The position numbers and the translations under genes were made by a program. This document shows positions 54,883 through 63,932 of a stretch of 64,000 nucleotides of DNA, in pieces. The stretch lies in assembly GCA_963783945.1 (NCBI GenBank), contig CAWAPS010000024.1:620001-684000 (forward strand), read 5' to 3'. Numbering within the stretch: position 1 is the first letter of the stretch; each line of letters begins with the position of its first letter. The stretch is from CAWAPS01 sp963783945 (GTDB taxonomy: Bacteria > Actinomycetota > Acidimicrobiia > Acidimicrobiales > Palsa-688). The notes below the pieces were generated by a model. That model was not told the origin of the DNA. It saw only the letters and a program-made list of their open reading frames with translations, and did not search any database.

Positions 54883-56054
54883 GCCGGCTCTGGTGGTTCG
54901 CTCGCAGCTACGGCTTCGACTTGCTGATTGCGGTCGGAGCGATCGAGAGCGCGCTCGAGGTCGCGTTGAGACACGACTTGGCGCCACAGCTGAACACGAC
55001 GCGGTGGTTCGCGGTGCCGGCTGTCGCGGCCGTCTTCCTAGTGTTGCTCTGGCGCCGCCGCTTCCCGTTCGCCGCACCGGCGGCTGTCTGGCTGCTGGCG
55101 GCGACGCTCTCGTCGGTTGACGGGCGGCTGATCGGGTCGGTCGCAATACTGGACGTCGCTGGGATGGCTGCATCGTTCCTGCTCGGCAACCTTCGTGACG
55201 TCTTTCAGGGGCGGGTCGGGTTGGTTGTCGTGGTGAGCGGGGCGGCGATCGTCGTGTACAACGACCCCACGCACTCGGCTGGTGACTTGTTCTTCACGCC
55301 CGCCCTGTTCGCGATCGGCTGGCTGGCGGGGTTCGCGCTGCGCGAGCGCGCCGCCCGGGTCGACGCGGCCGAACAGCGCGCTACCGACGCCGAGCGCGGC
55401 CGCGAGGAGAACGCTCGCCGCGCCGTGTTCGAGGAGCGGGTGCGAATCGCCCGGGAGCTGCATGACGTCGTCGCCCATCACGTGAGCATGATGGGTGTTC
55501 AGGCCGGCGCCGCCCGGGTCGTGATCGACGGTGACCGTGTCAAGGCGAAGGAGGCGCTGACCGCGATCGAGGCGTCGAGCCGACAGGCGGTGGGGGAGCT
55601 GCACCGCCTGCTCGGATTTTTGCGGCAGGCCGGCGACGAGGACGATCTGGCTCCGCGCCCCGGCCTGAGCCAGCTTCCGGGGTTGGCGGCGAGCATGAGT
55701 GAGTCCAAGCTCGCTGTTGCGGTCAGCATCGAAGGGGAGGAACGATTGTTGCCGCCGATGATGGGCGTGTCGGCGTATCGCATCGTGCAGGAAGCGCTGA
55801 CTAACACCCTCAAGCACGCGGCGGCGTCGCGCGCCGACGTGCGCGTGCGGTACTGGCCCGACGAGCTCGAGGTCGAGATCATCGACGACGGCCGCGGCGC
55901 CACGGCGCGATCAGGGACGAGCCTGGGCGGCCTGGGGTTGATCGGCATGCGCGAGCGTGCTGCCCTGCACGGCGGCCAACTGATGGCGGGGCCGGCATCC
56001 GGCGGCGGGTTCGCGGTGCGGGTCAAGCTGCCCACCTCGGACGGTGCGCTGTGA
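54879..56054 (+). CDS. NarL-type sensor histidine kinase
   Basis: 391 aa from the GTG at 54879 (SRLWWFARSYGFDLLIAVGA). Five or so membrane helices form the sensor part, then a coiled segment (AARVDAAEQRATDAERGREE), HisKA_3 with the phospho-His in RIARELHDVVAHHVSMMGVQ, and a HATPase_c domain (YRIVQEALTNTLKHA, DDGRG, GLIGMRERAALHGG). The GTGA overlap with the response regulator makes a two-component pair. The upstream ABC relic suggests that the pair once controlled an ABC exporter. Confidence 0.93.
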   Translation: MSRLWWFARSYGFDLLIAVGAIESALEVALRHDLAPQLNTTRWFAVPAVAAVFLVLLWRRRFPFAAPAAVWLLAATLSSVDGRLIGSVAILDVAGMAASFLLGNLRDVFQGRVGLVVVVSGAAIVVYNDPTHSAGDLFFTPALFAIGWLAGFALRERAARVDAAEQRATDAERGREENARRAVFEERVRIARELHDVVAHHVSMMGVQAGAARVVIDGDRVKAKEALTAIEASSRQAVGELHRLLGFLRQAGDEDDLAPRPGLSQLPGLAASMSESKLAVAVSIEGEERLLPPMMGVSAYRIVQEALTNTLKHAAASRADVRVRYWPDELEVEIIDDGRGATARSGTSLGGLGLIGMRERAALHGGQLMAGPASGGGFAVRVKLPTSDGAL

Positions 56055-56710
56055 GCATCCGTGTGCTGCTGGCCGACGACCAGGCGATGGTTCGCGCCGG
56101 CTTCCGGATGATCCTCGAGTCCGATCCCGAGATCGAGGTTGTCGGCGAGGCGGCGAACGGCGAGCAGGCCACGGCCAGCACCCGGCGCCTGCGGCCCGAC
56201 ATCGTCTTTATGGACATCCAGATGCCCGACGGTGACGGACTCGAGGCCACGCGGCGGATTACCGAAGACGGCGAGCTGCACAGTCGTGTGGTGATCCTCA
56301 CCACGTTCGAGCGTGACGAGTACGTGTTCGAGGCCCTGCGGTCGGGCGCCAGCGGCTTCCTGGTCAAGAACGCCCCACCCGAGGAGCTCCTGCACGCGGT
56401 GCACGTCGTAGCTGCCGGCGAGGCTCTGCTCGCCCCGTCGGTCACGCGGCGCATCATCGAGCAGTTCGCACGCCGGCCGGTCAGGCCGGAGCTCGGCACG
56501 CGGCTGGGCGACTTGACGCAGCGCGAGCGCGAGGTGCTGACGATGCTGGCGCGCGGTAAGAGCAACGCCGAGCTGGGCGCCGAGCTGTTCGTCACCGATG
56601 GCACGATCAAGACCCACGTCTCCAGCCTGCTCGCGAAACTCGGGGTCCGTGACCGAGTTCAGGCCGTCGTCCTCGCGTACGAGAGCGGGCTGGTCACGCC
56701 CGGCGCCTAG
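56051..56710 (+). CDS. NarL/LuxR-type response regulator
   Basis: 219 aa. Receiver domain: LLADDQAMVRAGFRMILES, phospho-acceptor Asp in VFMDIQMPDGDG, and the Lys in FLVKNAPPEELLHA. LuxR HTH: LTQREREVLTMLARGKSNAE, LFVTDGTIKTHVSSLLAKLG. The start codon overlaps the stop of the kinase gene, its cognate partner. Output: transcription of target genes, possibly the ABC exporter at 58245. Confidence 0.94.
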   Translation: MSIRVLLADDQAMVRAGFRMILESDPEIEVVGEAANGEQATASTRRLRPDIVFMDIQMPDGDGLEATRRITEDGELHSRVVILTTFERDEYVFEALRSGASGFLVKNAPPEELLHAVHVVAAGEALLAPSVTRRIIEQFARRPVRPELGTRLGDLTQREREVLTMLARGKSNAELGAELFVTDGTIKTHVSSLLAKLGVRDRVQAVVLAYESGLVTPGA

Positions 56711-56853
56711 ACGCGCCTGTGTCCTTCGACAGAGGCACCAGCGGCAACGACCTGCGCTGAGGAGAGCGCAGACGCGCCCTGCGGGCGATGGCACACGCGG
56801 GCGGCGGTCCCAGACTGATCCTCAGGCAACTTGCACCAGGACGACATGGACGC

Positions 56854-58101
56854 TCATGCGGCGTCGGTGCTGAATGGAAACGAGGCGTGCACGGCGAATC
56901 CGCCTTCAGGTCGAGGACCGGTGCTGAGGTGACCGCCGTGAAGGGCGGCCCGCTCGCGCATCGCGATCAGGCCATGCCCGACAGTGCCGCCCCTTCGCTC
57001 GGTCTCGCGGCCCGGTCCGTCATCGAGGACCTCGACGTCGAGCTCCGAGGTGCCGTATTGGATCCGCACCGTTGCGCAAGCAGCTTTGGAGTGTTTCCGG
57101 GTGTTGGCGAGCGCTTCTTGTATGACCCGGTAGGCGGACACGTCGAGAGTCGGAGAAAGGACTTTCGCCTCTCCTTCGATCGTGAGGTTGACGGTCAGTT
57201 CAGCTTGGCCTTCCTCGGCGATGAGCTTGCCGAGCTGCGCCAGGCCCGGTTGGGGGGCGAGTTCGTCGATCTCGCCGGTGCGTCTGAGGAACCCGAGCAG
57301 ACGATGCAGTTCGACAACGGCATGTCGGCTGGACGTTTCGATCGAGGTGAGGACCTCGGCGGCTCGGGCCGGTTGCCGCTCCATGACCCGTCGAGCCCCC
57401 GCGGCTTGCACCCCGATCACGCTCACATGGTGGGCCACGACGTCGTGTAGCTCCCGGGCGATGTGCACGCGCTCGGCGAATACGGCTTGACGGGCGTTCT
57501 CCTCGCGCTCGGCTTGGAGCTCGACGGTCTGCTCGGCGAGTATGCGTTGACGGTCTCGCAGCGACCATATGGCGGCGCCGAGCAGCCAAGGGAGGGCAAG
57601 GACGACCATGTTGTACAACAGGGAAAAACTCCGGGCCAGCGGCGGCCCGCCGGTTATCGGGGTCACGAAGAACAGCTCGCGAACCACCTCGACCACGATC
57701 GCGCCGTAACACACGCTGAGAACAGCAGTCCGGTACCGGCGCTGGCCGTGAACCGCGGCGCTGTAGATCATCAGCCACGCCGCGAGCGACGAGACGTTCG
57801 CCTCGGGAACATGCACGACGATCCGGGCGACGAGAAACCCAGCCACCACGACAGCGGCTACGGAAAACGGATACCGCCTGCGTGCGGCCAACGGGACAGT
57901 CAAGACCAGCAGGAAGGCCACCACGGGAACGGTGAAACCGTGACTGAACATGGGGTCATGAGCGGGAATCTCGTGATAGGTCGCAGCCAGCGACGCCAAC
58001 GCCGCGATCGCCAGAATGACCGCCAGGGCGGTATCGGCGGCGAGAGGGAAGCGGCGGACCAACCCCTGGGTCTGCTTAGCGAAATCGACAGCGGCTCCCA
58101 T
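56854..58101 (-). CDS. NarL-type sensor histidine kinase, second copy
   Basis: 415 aa, same layout as the kinase at 54879: membrane sensor part, coiled segment (QRILAEQTVELQAEREENAR), HIARELHDVVAHHVSVIGVQ and HATPase YRVIQEALANTRKHSK, DDGPG, GLIAMRERAALHGGHLS. There is no response regulator beside it; the RR ends 143 bp away and converges. It is divergent from the ABC exporter at 58245, which it may regulate through the shared RR. Confidence 0.93.
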   Translation of the reverse strand: MGAAVDFAKQTQGLVRRFPLAADTALAVILAIAALASLAATYHEIPAHDPMFSHGFTVPVVAFLLVLTVPLAARRRYPFSVAAVVVAGFLVARIVVHVPEANVSSLAAWLMIYSAAVHGQRRYRTAVLSVCYGAIVVEVVRELFFVTPITGGPPLARSFSLLYNMVVLALPWLLGAAIWSLRDRQRILAEQTVELQAEREENARQAVFAERVHIARELHDVVAHHVSVIGVQAAGARRVMERQPARAAEVLTSIETSSRHAVVELHRLLGFLRRTGEIDELAPQPGLAQLGKLIAEEGQAELTVNLTIEGEAKVLSPTLDVSAYRVIQEALANTRKHSKAACATVRIQYGTSELDVEVLDDGPGRETERRGGTVGHGLIAMRERAALHGGHLSTGPRPEGGFAVHASFPFSTDAA

Positions 58102-58244
58102 AGCGTCGACCGTACTGCAGGGCCGTTTCGGAATCCTCCCCCATAAGACAGAGATTGGTCCCTCCCATCTGTGCCCTGCGGGGGAGCCGCGAACCTGTCT
58201 CAGGGGCGATGCGGACCCGGGGTCAGCGCCGCACAGTGAGAGCC

Positions 58245-59162
58245 ATGACTTCCATCCAGATACACGGCCTGACCAAACGCTTCGGGAATGTCGTCGCAGT
58301 AGACGACCTCAGCTTCGAGGTCGCCCAAGGCAACGTCACCGGATTCCTCGGACCGAACGGAGCTGGCAAGACCACCACCTTGCGGATGCTCCTCGGCCTC
58401 ATCGAGCCCACCGCCGGAGCCTCGACCATCGCCGGCCGTCCCTACCGGGAGCTCGTCGACCCATTCCGCCACGTCGGAGCGGTCCTCGAATCGACGAACT
58501 TCCACCCCGGCCGCCGAGCCCGAGACCACCTTCGCGTGCTGTGCGTCGCCGCGGGCATATCAGCTTCGCGAGCCGACGAGGTCCTCGACGAGGTCGGCCT
58601 GGGAGATGTCGCTGACCGCCGGGTCAAGGCATTCTCACTCGGCATGCGCCAGCGGCTCGGCCTCGCCGCAGCCCTGCTCGGCCAGCCCGAAGTACTCATC
58701 CTCGACGAGCCCGCCAACGGCCTCGACCCAGAGGGCGTCCACTGGCTGCGCAGGTTCCTCCGCTCCTACGCCGACCAAGGTCACAGCGTGCTGGTATCCA
58801 GCCATCTCCTGGCCGAGATCGCCCAGACCGTCGACGACGTCGTCATCGTCGCCAAAGGACGCCTGGTCATCCAGTCCTCGCTCGCCGATCTAGCCGGACG
58901 GACAAAGCCGGGCGTGTGGGTGCGAACGCCGCAGCCGCAAGCGCTTCGCGACGCCCTCGCCTCCAAAGGCATCGCCGCCGAATTGCAGACCGCCGACACC
59001 GTCGTCGCCCTCGAAACCACGACCGACGCCGTTGGCATCGCCGCCGCCGGCGCCGGCGTGGTGATCTTCGAAATGACCGCACAGCACTTCGATCTCGAGG
59101 AGTTCTTCCTCGACCTCACCTCCCCGCCCACTCACCCAACCACCCAAGGAGCCCCACGATGA
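58245..59162 (+). CDS. ABC exporter ATP-binding protein
   Basis: 305 aa from the ATG at 58245 (MTSIQIHGLTKRFGNVVAVD). Walker A GPNGAGKTT, signature FSLGMRQRLGLAAALL, Walker B ILDEPANGLDPEGV and H-loop SHLLAE. The ABC-2/BcrA subgroup is indicated by GMRQRLG and the C-terminal extension ending LEEFFLDLT. Overlaps the permease by ATGA. Often such exporters move peptides or antibiotics and are governed by NarL-type two-component systems, which lie just left. Confidence 0.94.
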   Translation: MTSIQIHGLTKRFGNVVAVDDLSFEVAQGNVTGFLGPNGAGKTTTLRMLLGLIEPTAGASTIAGRPYRELVDPFRHVGAVLESTNFHPGRRARDHLRVLCVAAGISASRADEVLDEVGLGDVADRRVKAFSLGMRQRLGLAAALLGQPEVLILDEPANGLDPEGVHWLRRFLRSYADQGHSVLVSSHLLAEIAQTVDDVVIVAKGRLVIQSSLADLAGRTKPGVWVRTPQPQALRDALASKGIAAELQTADTVVALETTTDAVGIAAAGAGVVIFEMTAQHFDLEEFFLDLTSPPTHPTTQGAPR

Positions 59163-59908
59163 TGAAGAACCTCATTCGCGCCGAGCTGTTGAAGCTACGC
59201 ACCGTTCGGATGTTCTACGGCCTCGCCCTCGCCGCGCTGGCCATCCCTCTCGTCAGCGTCATCAGCGCCATCACCAGCGCCGGGAAGTCCGGCGGCGATC
59301 CGGCATTGAGCACACCCGAAGGCATCCGCAACGTCATGGCCACGTCGCTGTTTAGCGGCCTTTTGGTCCTAATCATCGGCATCCTGCTCATGGCCGGCGA
59401 GTTCCGCCACAACACCGCCACCTCGACATTCCTCATATCACCAGACCGCAAGCGCGTTGTGGTCGCCAAGCTGGTCGCATCGGCCCTCGTCGGAGCCGCA
59501 CTTGCCTTGATCTCCACGGTGCTCAGGCTGGCGGTGGCGCTGCCCTGGCTGGCGACAAAGCACATCCACGTCGACATCTTCAGCCGCAACGTCGGGCTGG
59601 TTCTGCTCGGTGGCGTGGCTGCCATGACGATCTTCGCGGTCGTCGGGGTCGGAGTGGGCTCGCTCATCCGCAATCAGACCGCCGCGGTGGTCATCGCCAT
59701 GACCTGGCTGTTGGTCGTAGACGGCCTTCTCGTCAACTTCGCCCACGAGATCGGCAAATGGACGCCTCTGGGCTCCACTGCCGCTCTGGCCGGCGTTTCC
59801 CAGCATGGACTGCTACCGATGTGGGCAGGCGCGGTGCTCTTCCTTGCCTACGGATTGGCGTTCGCGGCTGCCGGCACCAGATTCACCATGAGGCGTGACG
59901 TCTCCTGA
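59159..59908 (+). CDS. ABC-2 type permease
   Basis: 249 aa from the ATG at 59159. Six helices; the opening IRAELLKLRTVRMFYGLALA is the usual BcrB/ABC-2 start, and LLMAGEFRHNTATSTFLISP then DRKRVVVAKLVASALVGAAL the coupling-helix region. Forms an exporter with the ATPase upstream. The longer frame that starts within the ATPase gene is spurious. Confidence 0.92.
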   Translation: MMKNLIRAELLKLRTVRMFYGLALAALAIPLVSVISAITSAGKSGGDPALSTPEGIRNVMATSLFSGLLVLIIGILLMAGEFRHNTATSTFLISPDRKRVVVAKLVASALVGAALALISTVLRLAVALPWLATKHIHVDIFSRNVGLVLLGGVAAMTIFAVVGVGVGSLIRNQTAAVVIAMTWLLVVDGLLVNFAHEIGKWTPLGSTAALAGVSQHGLLPMWAGAVLFLAYGLAFAAAGTRFTMRRDVS

Positions 59909-59923
59909 GCAGCTAACGGCCCC

Positions 59924-59962
59924 CTCGACCACCTCGCTCATCTCAAGGGCGACGTGGTCGAG
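59924..59962. terminator. Hairpin after the exporter operon
   Basis: CTCGACCAC and GTGGTCGAG, 9-bp perfect arms around 21 nt, 16 bp past the permease stop. No T-run; possible terminator or mRNA-end stabiliser. Confidence 0.4.
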
Positions 59963-60038
59963 CCGCCGCGAGTGACGTCAACCCAAGGTCCGCAACATAA
60001 ACACTTATTCACCTGAACAGCAAGGAGACCCGACGAAA

Positions 60039-60716
60039 ATGACAGAGAACCCGACCTTCATGTCCACGCCCGCCACGTCATTTGCGACCATGGCGGATCC
60101 GACGAAGCACAACACCGAGCCGACCACGACATCAGTAAGCAGTCCCGCAGTCGCTGTGGGGCTGTTCTTCCTCACTGCCACCTTCACCTTCGCTGTCGGT
60201 AACGCGTGCATCCACTCGTACTTTTCGAGCGCGACCGCCCACCATGCCACCCTCATCGCCGGTGTGCTCCTTCTGGGCTGCTGCGGCCTCGCCGTCGTCG
60301 GAAACGGTACGGCCATGCAGCGAATCCTCACGCCGCTCACACCGATCCGGTCACGGGCTTACTTCGTCGTGCGGGTGACGGAGTGCCTCACGCTCGTGGC
60401 TGTCGCCGTCTACTTCCTGACCGGCCACGCACGCTGGGATGGGTATCTGCTTGGCGTCTATACGGTCTCTGGTGTCGCCGGGCTCGTCTTATCGTCGGCG
60501 TTGCTGACATCGAGGATCGTGCCGAGAAACCTATCCATTGTGGGTCTCTTCGGCTATCCGGTCTTCTTGGTGGGAACCATCTTGGCCATGTTCAACCTGA
60601 TCGACGTGACACACGGCGCCGGGATGCTGGCGCTTGTCCCCGGCGGTCTGTTCGAGTTGATCCTGCCGATCTGGCTGTTCACCAAAGGGTTCACGTCCCA
60701 CCAGATCCAGGGCTGA
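60039..60716 (+). CDS. DUF4386-family membrane protein
   Basis: 225 aa. Six predicted helices beginning VGLFFLTATFTFAVGNACIH; the loops AMQRILTPLTPIRSRAYFVV and RVTECLTLVAVAVYFLTGHA, and LFELILPIWLFTKGF at the end, are the DUF4386 pattern. The family is unstudied; genes often lie with DUF4389 or two-component systems. GGAGACCC sits before the ATG. A DUF4389 gene follows 122 bp later on the same strand. Confidence 0.82.
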   Translation: MTENPTFMSTPATSFATMADPTKHNTEPTTTSVSSPAVAVGLFFLTATFTFAVGNACIHSYFSSATAHHATLIAGVLLLGCCGLAVVGNGTAMQRILTPLTPIRSRAYFVVRVTECLTLVAVAVYFLTGHARWDGYLLGVYTVSGVAGLVLSSALLTSRIVPRNLSIVGLFGYPVFLVGTILAMFNLIDVTHGAGMLALVPGGLFELILPIWLFTKGFTSHQIQG

Positions 60717-60838
60717 TCGAAGCCCCTCGATCCGAGGTGCCATCCCCTTTCTTTCCGTCGTTGGCCCCTTGTTTTCCCTACGCCGTGAGCCAATGCCGGT
60801 TACGCCCTGAACTACTGACCCAAAGGAGTTCTCGCGTC

Positions 60839-61429
60839 ATGTCCGCCCCTTTTCCTCTCCAGCTGGAGTTCCACGCCGACGGGCGCATCACCCGGTGGCG
60901 CCCGCTCGTGCAGTGGCTGCTGGCCATCCCGCACCTGATGATCGCCTGGGCGCTGCGCTCGCTCCGCCAAGTCCTGACCCTGATCAGTTTCTTCACGGTC
61001 CTGTTCGCCCGGCGCATCCCGCGACCGGTTCTCGACGCCATCGTCATGACCTACCGCTACGAGTGGCGGGCCATGAGCTATGCCCTGTTCATGCACGAGG
61101 ACTACCCCCCTTTCGACTTCGACCTGTCCTGTGACGACGACGGGGTGGATCCCCCCACGTCGTTGCGTCTGACCTATCCCGAGCACCTCGAGCGGGGGCA
61201 GCCGCTGTACAAGTGGTTTCTGGCCATCCCTCACTACGTCGTCGTGATCGCGTTGGCCATCTTGGCCAGCGTGGGCGTCGTCGCCGGCTTCTTCACCGTT
61301 CTCGTCACCGGGCAGTACCCCCAAGCGATCCGGGACTTCCTCGTCGGCGCCTACCGGTACGCCCTGCGAGTAGAGGCCTACGTCGACTTCCTGACCGATC
61401 GTTACCCGCCCTTCAACCTCGACGCCTGA
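60839..61429 (+). CDS. DUF4389-domain membrane protein
   Basis: 196 aa from the ATG at 60839 with AAAGGAG upstream. Two DUF4389 repeats: PLVQWLLAIPHLMIAWALRS, TVLFARRIPRPVLDAIVMTY with HEDYPPFDF, and PLYKWFLAIPHYVVVIALAI, TVLVTGQYPQAIRDFLVGAY with TDRYPPFNLDA. Unlike the copy at 18784 it has no N-terminal WYPPE motif. Function unknown; the IPH motifs and paired helices suggest a membrane channel or receptor. Confidence 0.88.
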   Translation: MSAPFPLQLEFHADGRITRWRPLVQWLLAIPHLMIAWALRSLRQVLTLISFFTVLFARRIPRPVLDAIVMTYRYEWRAMSYALFMHEDYPPFDFDLSCDDDGVDPPTSLRLTYPEHLERGQPLYKWFLAIPHYVVVIALAILASVGVVAGFFTVLVTGQYPQAIRDFLVGAYRYALRVEAYVDFLTDRYPPFNLDA

Positions 61430-61474
61430 CCAAGGAAGAGCGGACGTGACCTCGCTGAACGAAAGGACAGACCT

Positions 61475-62122
61475 ATGCCCACGGTGACCGATGTCTGGGA
61501 CGACGTGCACCAGGAACGCCAAGCCCTGTTAGAGCTCCTCGAGACGCTCACACCTGAACAATGGGACGCCGCGTCGCTCTGCACCGAATGGCGAGTTCGA
61601 GATGTGGTCGCACACATGGTGAGCGAGACCCGCACGACCGTTGCTCAAACCGCCTGGGGGTTCATCACATCAGGGTTCCGGATCAACCGATACATCGCCG
61701 ACGATGCTCGACAGCGAGGCACGGCCCCCGCCACCAACCTCCTCGAGGACTTCCGAGGCGTGGTCCCCGCCCGCACCCACCTGCCCGGCCTGTCCTCACT
61801 CGCCATGCTTGAGGACATCGTCGTCCACCAAATGGACATCCGCCGAGCACTTGACGAACCCCGCAGCATCCCCAATCGGCGAATGATCCCCGTCGCCACC
61901 GACCTCTGGACCAACCGCTTCCTCCCAGGCCCGAAACTGTTTCAAGGCCTTCGAGCCGTCGCTACCGACGCCGCCTGGACCGCAGGGAACGGTCCTGATG
62001 TGGCCGGGCCCATCGAGGCACTAATCCTCACTCTGGCTGGCCGTTTCGTCGCCCTCGACCAGCTGCAAGGTGAAGGAATAGCCACCCTGCGCATGCGCGC
62101 CGATGCCCGTGAAGAGAAATGA
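61475..62122 (+). CDS. Maleylpyruvate-isomerase (MDMPI)-family mycothiol-dependent protein
   Basis: 215 aa. The DinB-like four-helix fold of mycothiol-dependent enzymes: VHQERQALLELLETLTPEQW, SLCTEWRVRDVVAHMVSETR (the metal-binding His in VAHM) and LEDIVVHQMDIRRAL with the second His. These enzymes use mycothiol for isomerisation or conjugation; actinobacterial only, which supports the taxonomic call. GAAAGGAC sits before the ATG. Converges with the recombinase. Confidence 0.9.
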   Translation: MPTVTDVWDDVHQERQALLELLETLTPEQWDAASLCTEWRVRDVVAHMVSETRTTVAQTAWGFITSGFRINRYIADDARQRGTAPATNLLEDFRGVVPARTHLPGLSSLAMLEDIVVHQMDIRRALDEPRSIPNRRMIPVATDLWTNRFLPGPKLFQGLRAVATDAAWTAGNGPDVAGPIEALILTLAGRFVALDQLQGEGIATLRMRADAREEK

Positions 62123-62262
62123 CGGTCGCCGTCCTCGCTCCCTTCGCCCGCCGCGTCAACCACCGGTCCCACCATTGCCCTGCTGGGGGCCAGTATGCCG
62201 GAGCAAGTGCCCTATAACCGCACAGCCGATGATGACCCCAGCGCGCCCTCCAAGTGCCGCCG

Positions 62263-62290
62263 AGGGGCGCTTGGGTTAGCAAGCGCCCCT
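62263..62290. terminator. Perfect 11-bp stem-loop between convergent genes
   Basis: AGGGGCGCTTG and CAAGCGCCCCT with a 6-nt loop, between the MDMPI gene (ends 62122) and the recombinase (ends 62310). Strong enough to stop transcription from either side even without a U-tract. Confidence 0.6.
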
Positions 62291-62309
62291 GAGCGGTGGG
62301 ACGACTTGG

Positions 62310-63221
62310 TCAACCGCCGGCGACGAAGGCCACGACGACGTAGGCCGCGTGACGGTCGAAGTCTTGGCGGCGCCGATCGTAGACGGTCGTTGTCCGAGGG
62401 TCAGCGTGCCGCGCCGCGAGTTGCACCTCGCGTAGGGGTACGCCGGCATCCAGGGCGGCCATGATGAAGGCAGCTCTGAGCATGTGGGGATGCACTAGCC
62501 CGATCCCTGCCCGCTTGCCGATCGCGCGGACCCAGCGATGCGCAGTCCGGCGGTCCAGGCGTTTCCCGTCGTGACGTACCAGGATCGGGCCGCCGCGTCG
62601 TTCGCCTACGGCCAGGTCGATCGTGCGTGCCGTGCGCGGCACCAGAGGGATGAGCGCCGGCTTGTTACCCTTGCCGATGATGCGCAGGACGCGATGTCCC
62701 CGCTCGAAGGCCATGTCTTCGATGTTGGCGCCGCAGGTTTCGCTGACCCGGAGCCCGTTCAACCCCAGTAGCACCGCCAGCGCGGCGTGGGCGTGGTCGA
62801 ACCGCTCGGCGGTGAATAGGAAGCGACCGAACTCGCCTCGGTCCAGTCCGCGCCGCTCTATCGGGTGCACCGTCGGGCGGCGCACGTACTGGGCGGGGTT
62901 GGAGGAGATTCGTCCGTCGATGTGCGCAAAGCGGTAGAACCCGCAAGCGGTGGACAGACGCCGATCGATCGTCGAGGCGGCCAGTCCTCGCTCCTCCATT
63001 GAGGTTCGGTACAGCTCCAGGTGAGCTCGGGTGGCTTCCAAGACGGCCAGGCCGTGATCGGCGGTCCACTGGAACAGGTTCCGCAGGTCGTGGCGGTAGG
63101 CGTCCAGGGTCCGGCCGCGGTAGCGGGCAAGGAACGCCACCGCCGCCAACTGGGCCTCGTCCAGCGGATACGGCTCGGAGACACCGGCGATCGTCCGCCC
63201 GGATGAGTCGACACTGGTCAT
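62310..63221 (-). CDS. Tyrosine-type site-specific recombinase
   Basis: 303 aa from the ATG at 63221, preceded by AAGGAGGT at 7 nt; the longer frame is dropped. An N-terminal SAM-like core-binding domain (AFLARYRGRTLDAYRHDLRN) leads into the catalytic domain with GLRVSE (Arg), GKGNKPALIPL (Lys), HPHMLRAAF (HxxR), ARHADPRTTTVYDRRR (His and Tyr). All catalytic residues are present. Length fits XerC/D-like or integron/ICE recombinases. No tRNA or obvious repeat flanks it, so it could be a stand-alone recombinase of a small element or a plasmid-resolution enzyme. Confidence 0.93.
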   Translation of the reverse strand: MTSVDSSGRTIAGVSEPYPLDEAQLAAVAFLARYRGRTLDAYRHDLRNLFQWTADHGLAVLEATRAHLELYRTSMEERGLAASTIDRRLSTACGFYRFAHIDGRISSNPAQYVRRPTVHPIERRGLDRGEFGRFLFTAERFDHAHAALAVLLGLNGLRVSETCGANIEDMAFERGHRVLRIIGKGNKPALIPLVPRTARTIDLAVGERRGGPILVRHDGKRLDRRTAHRWVRAIGKRAGIGLVHPHMLRAAFIMAALDAGVPLREVQLAARHADPRTTTVYDRRRQDFDRHAAYVVVAFVAGG

Positions 63222-63393
63222 GGTTACCTCCTTATAGGTGGAGAAACCAGCCAACACCGACCGAGAGCAGAACCTCGACGCCACGGGCCTCCCACGCCTG
63301 CCGCGAGAACTAGATAACGCCCCAACCTCCAATCGCCGACCCGCTGTATGGGCGCCCGGTCGCCAGAAAGTCGTGAGTGGTACGGGGCGTTTG

Positions 63394-63795
63394 CTACCCG
63401 CCGCTATCGATGAGCTCGACTCGATTCCCGAACGGGTCGTCGACGTAGAGACGGCGGGTTCCCGGCAGGTCCTCGTCCCACTGCCAGGATGCCCCCAAGG
63501 AGTCGAGCTTCCCAATGAGGTCCTCGAAATCGTCGACAATGAGCGCTGGATGTGCTTTGCGAGCCGGGCGGAAGTCGGCTTCGACACCCAGATGCACCTG
63601 AACGTCGCCCGACGCGAACCAGCGGCCGCCACGAGACGCGAGCGGTTCTGGTTTTGGCAGGACAGCGAAGCCGAGGACATCGCAGTAGAAGGCTTCCGCC
63701 TCAGCCTCCCGTCCGGCCGGCATGGCGAGCTGAACGTGATCGAGGGCGACGACTCGCGGTGGCACCCTCTCATTCTGCCGCTGTGCTGTCGGCAT
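63394..63795 (-). CDS. VOC-family protein
   Basis: 133 aa from the ATG at 63795; a GTG 10 codons later is an alternative start. VVALDHVQLAMPAGREAEAE, AFYCDVLGFAVLPKPEP and WFASGDVQVHLGVEADFR then KAHPALIVDDFEDLIGKLDS and YVDDPFGNRVELID: the two modules of a glyoxalase/bleomycin-resistance fold with the metal His and Glu. Third VOC gene in the window. Confidence 0.88.
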   Translation of the reverse strand: MPTAQRQNERVPPRVVALDHVQLAMPAGREAEAEAFYCDVLGFAVLPKPEPLASRGGRWFASGDVQVHLGVEADFRPARKAHPALIVDDFEDLIGKLDSLGASWQWDEDLPGTRRLYVDDPFGNRVELIDSGG

Positions 63796-63867
63796 CGCCG
63801 TCCCGACCGAAGTTCCTACGCCGAAGCCCCTAGCGCACGCACCGCGAGCAATGAGATCGCTCCCACG

Positions 63868-63932
63868 GCCGGCGTTTGGAGACGGCTCCAAATCGGACTT
63901 CGGGGACAGGGCGCAACGGTTATTGGGGCATG
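63868..63932. repeat. Dispersed intergenic repeat, copy 3
   Basis: Matches copy 2 (37814) at both ends and centre: GCCGGCGTTTGGAGACGG, GGACTTCGGGGACAGGG and GGTTATTGGGGCATG. It lies 73 bp upstream of the VOC gene start. Conserved ends with changing linkers suggest selection or mobility. Confidence 0.6.

Noticed and set aside
55499..56794. 431-aa minus-strand frame
   Set aside because: Antisense to the kinase and response regulator genes, which have full domain sets.
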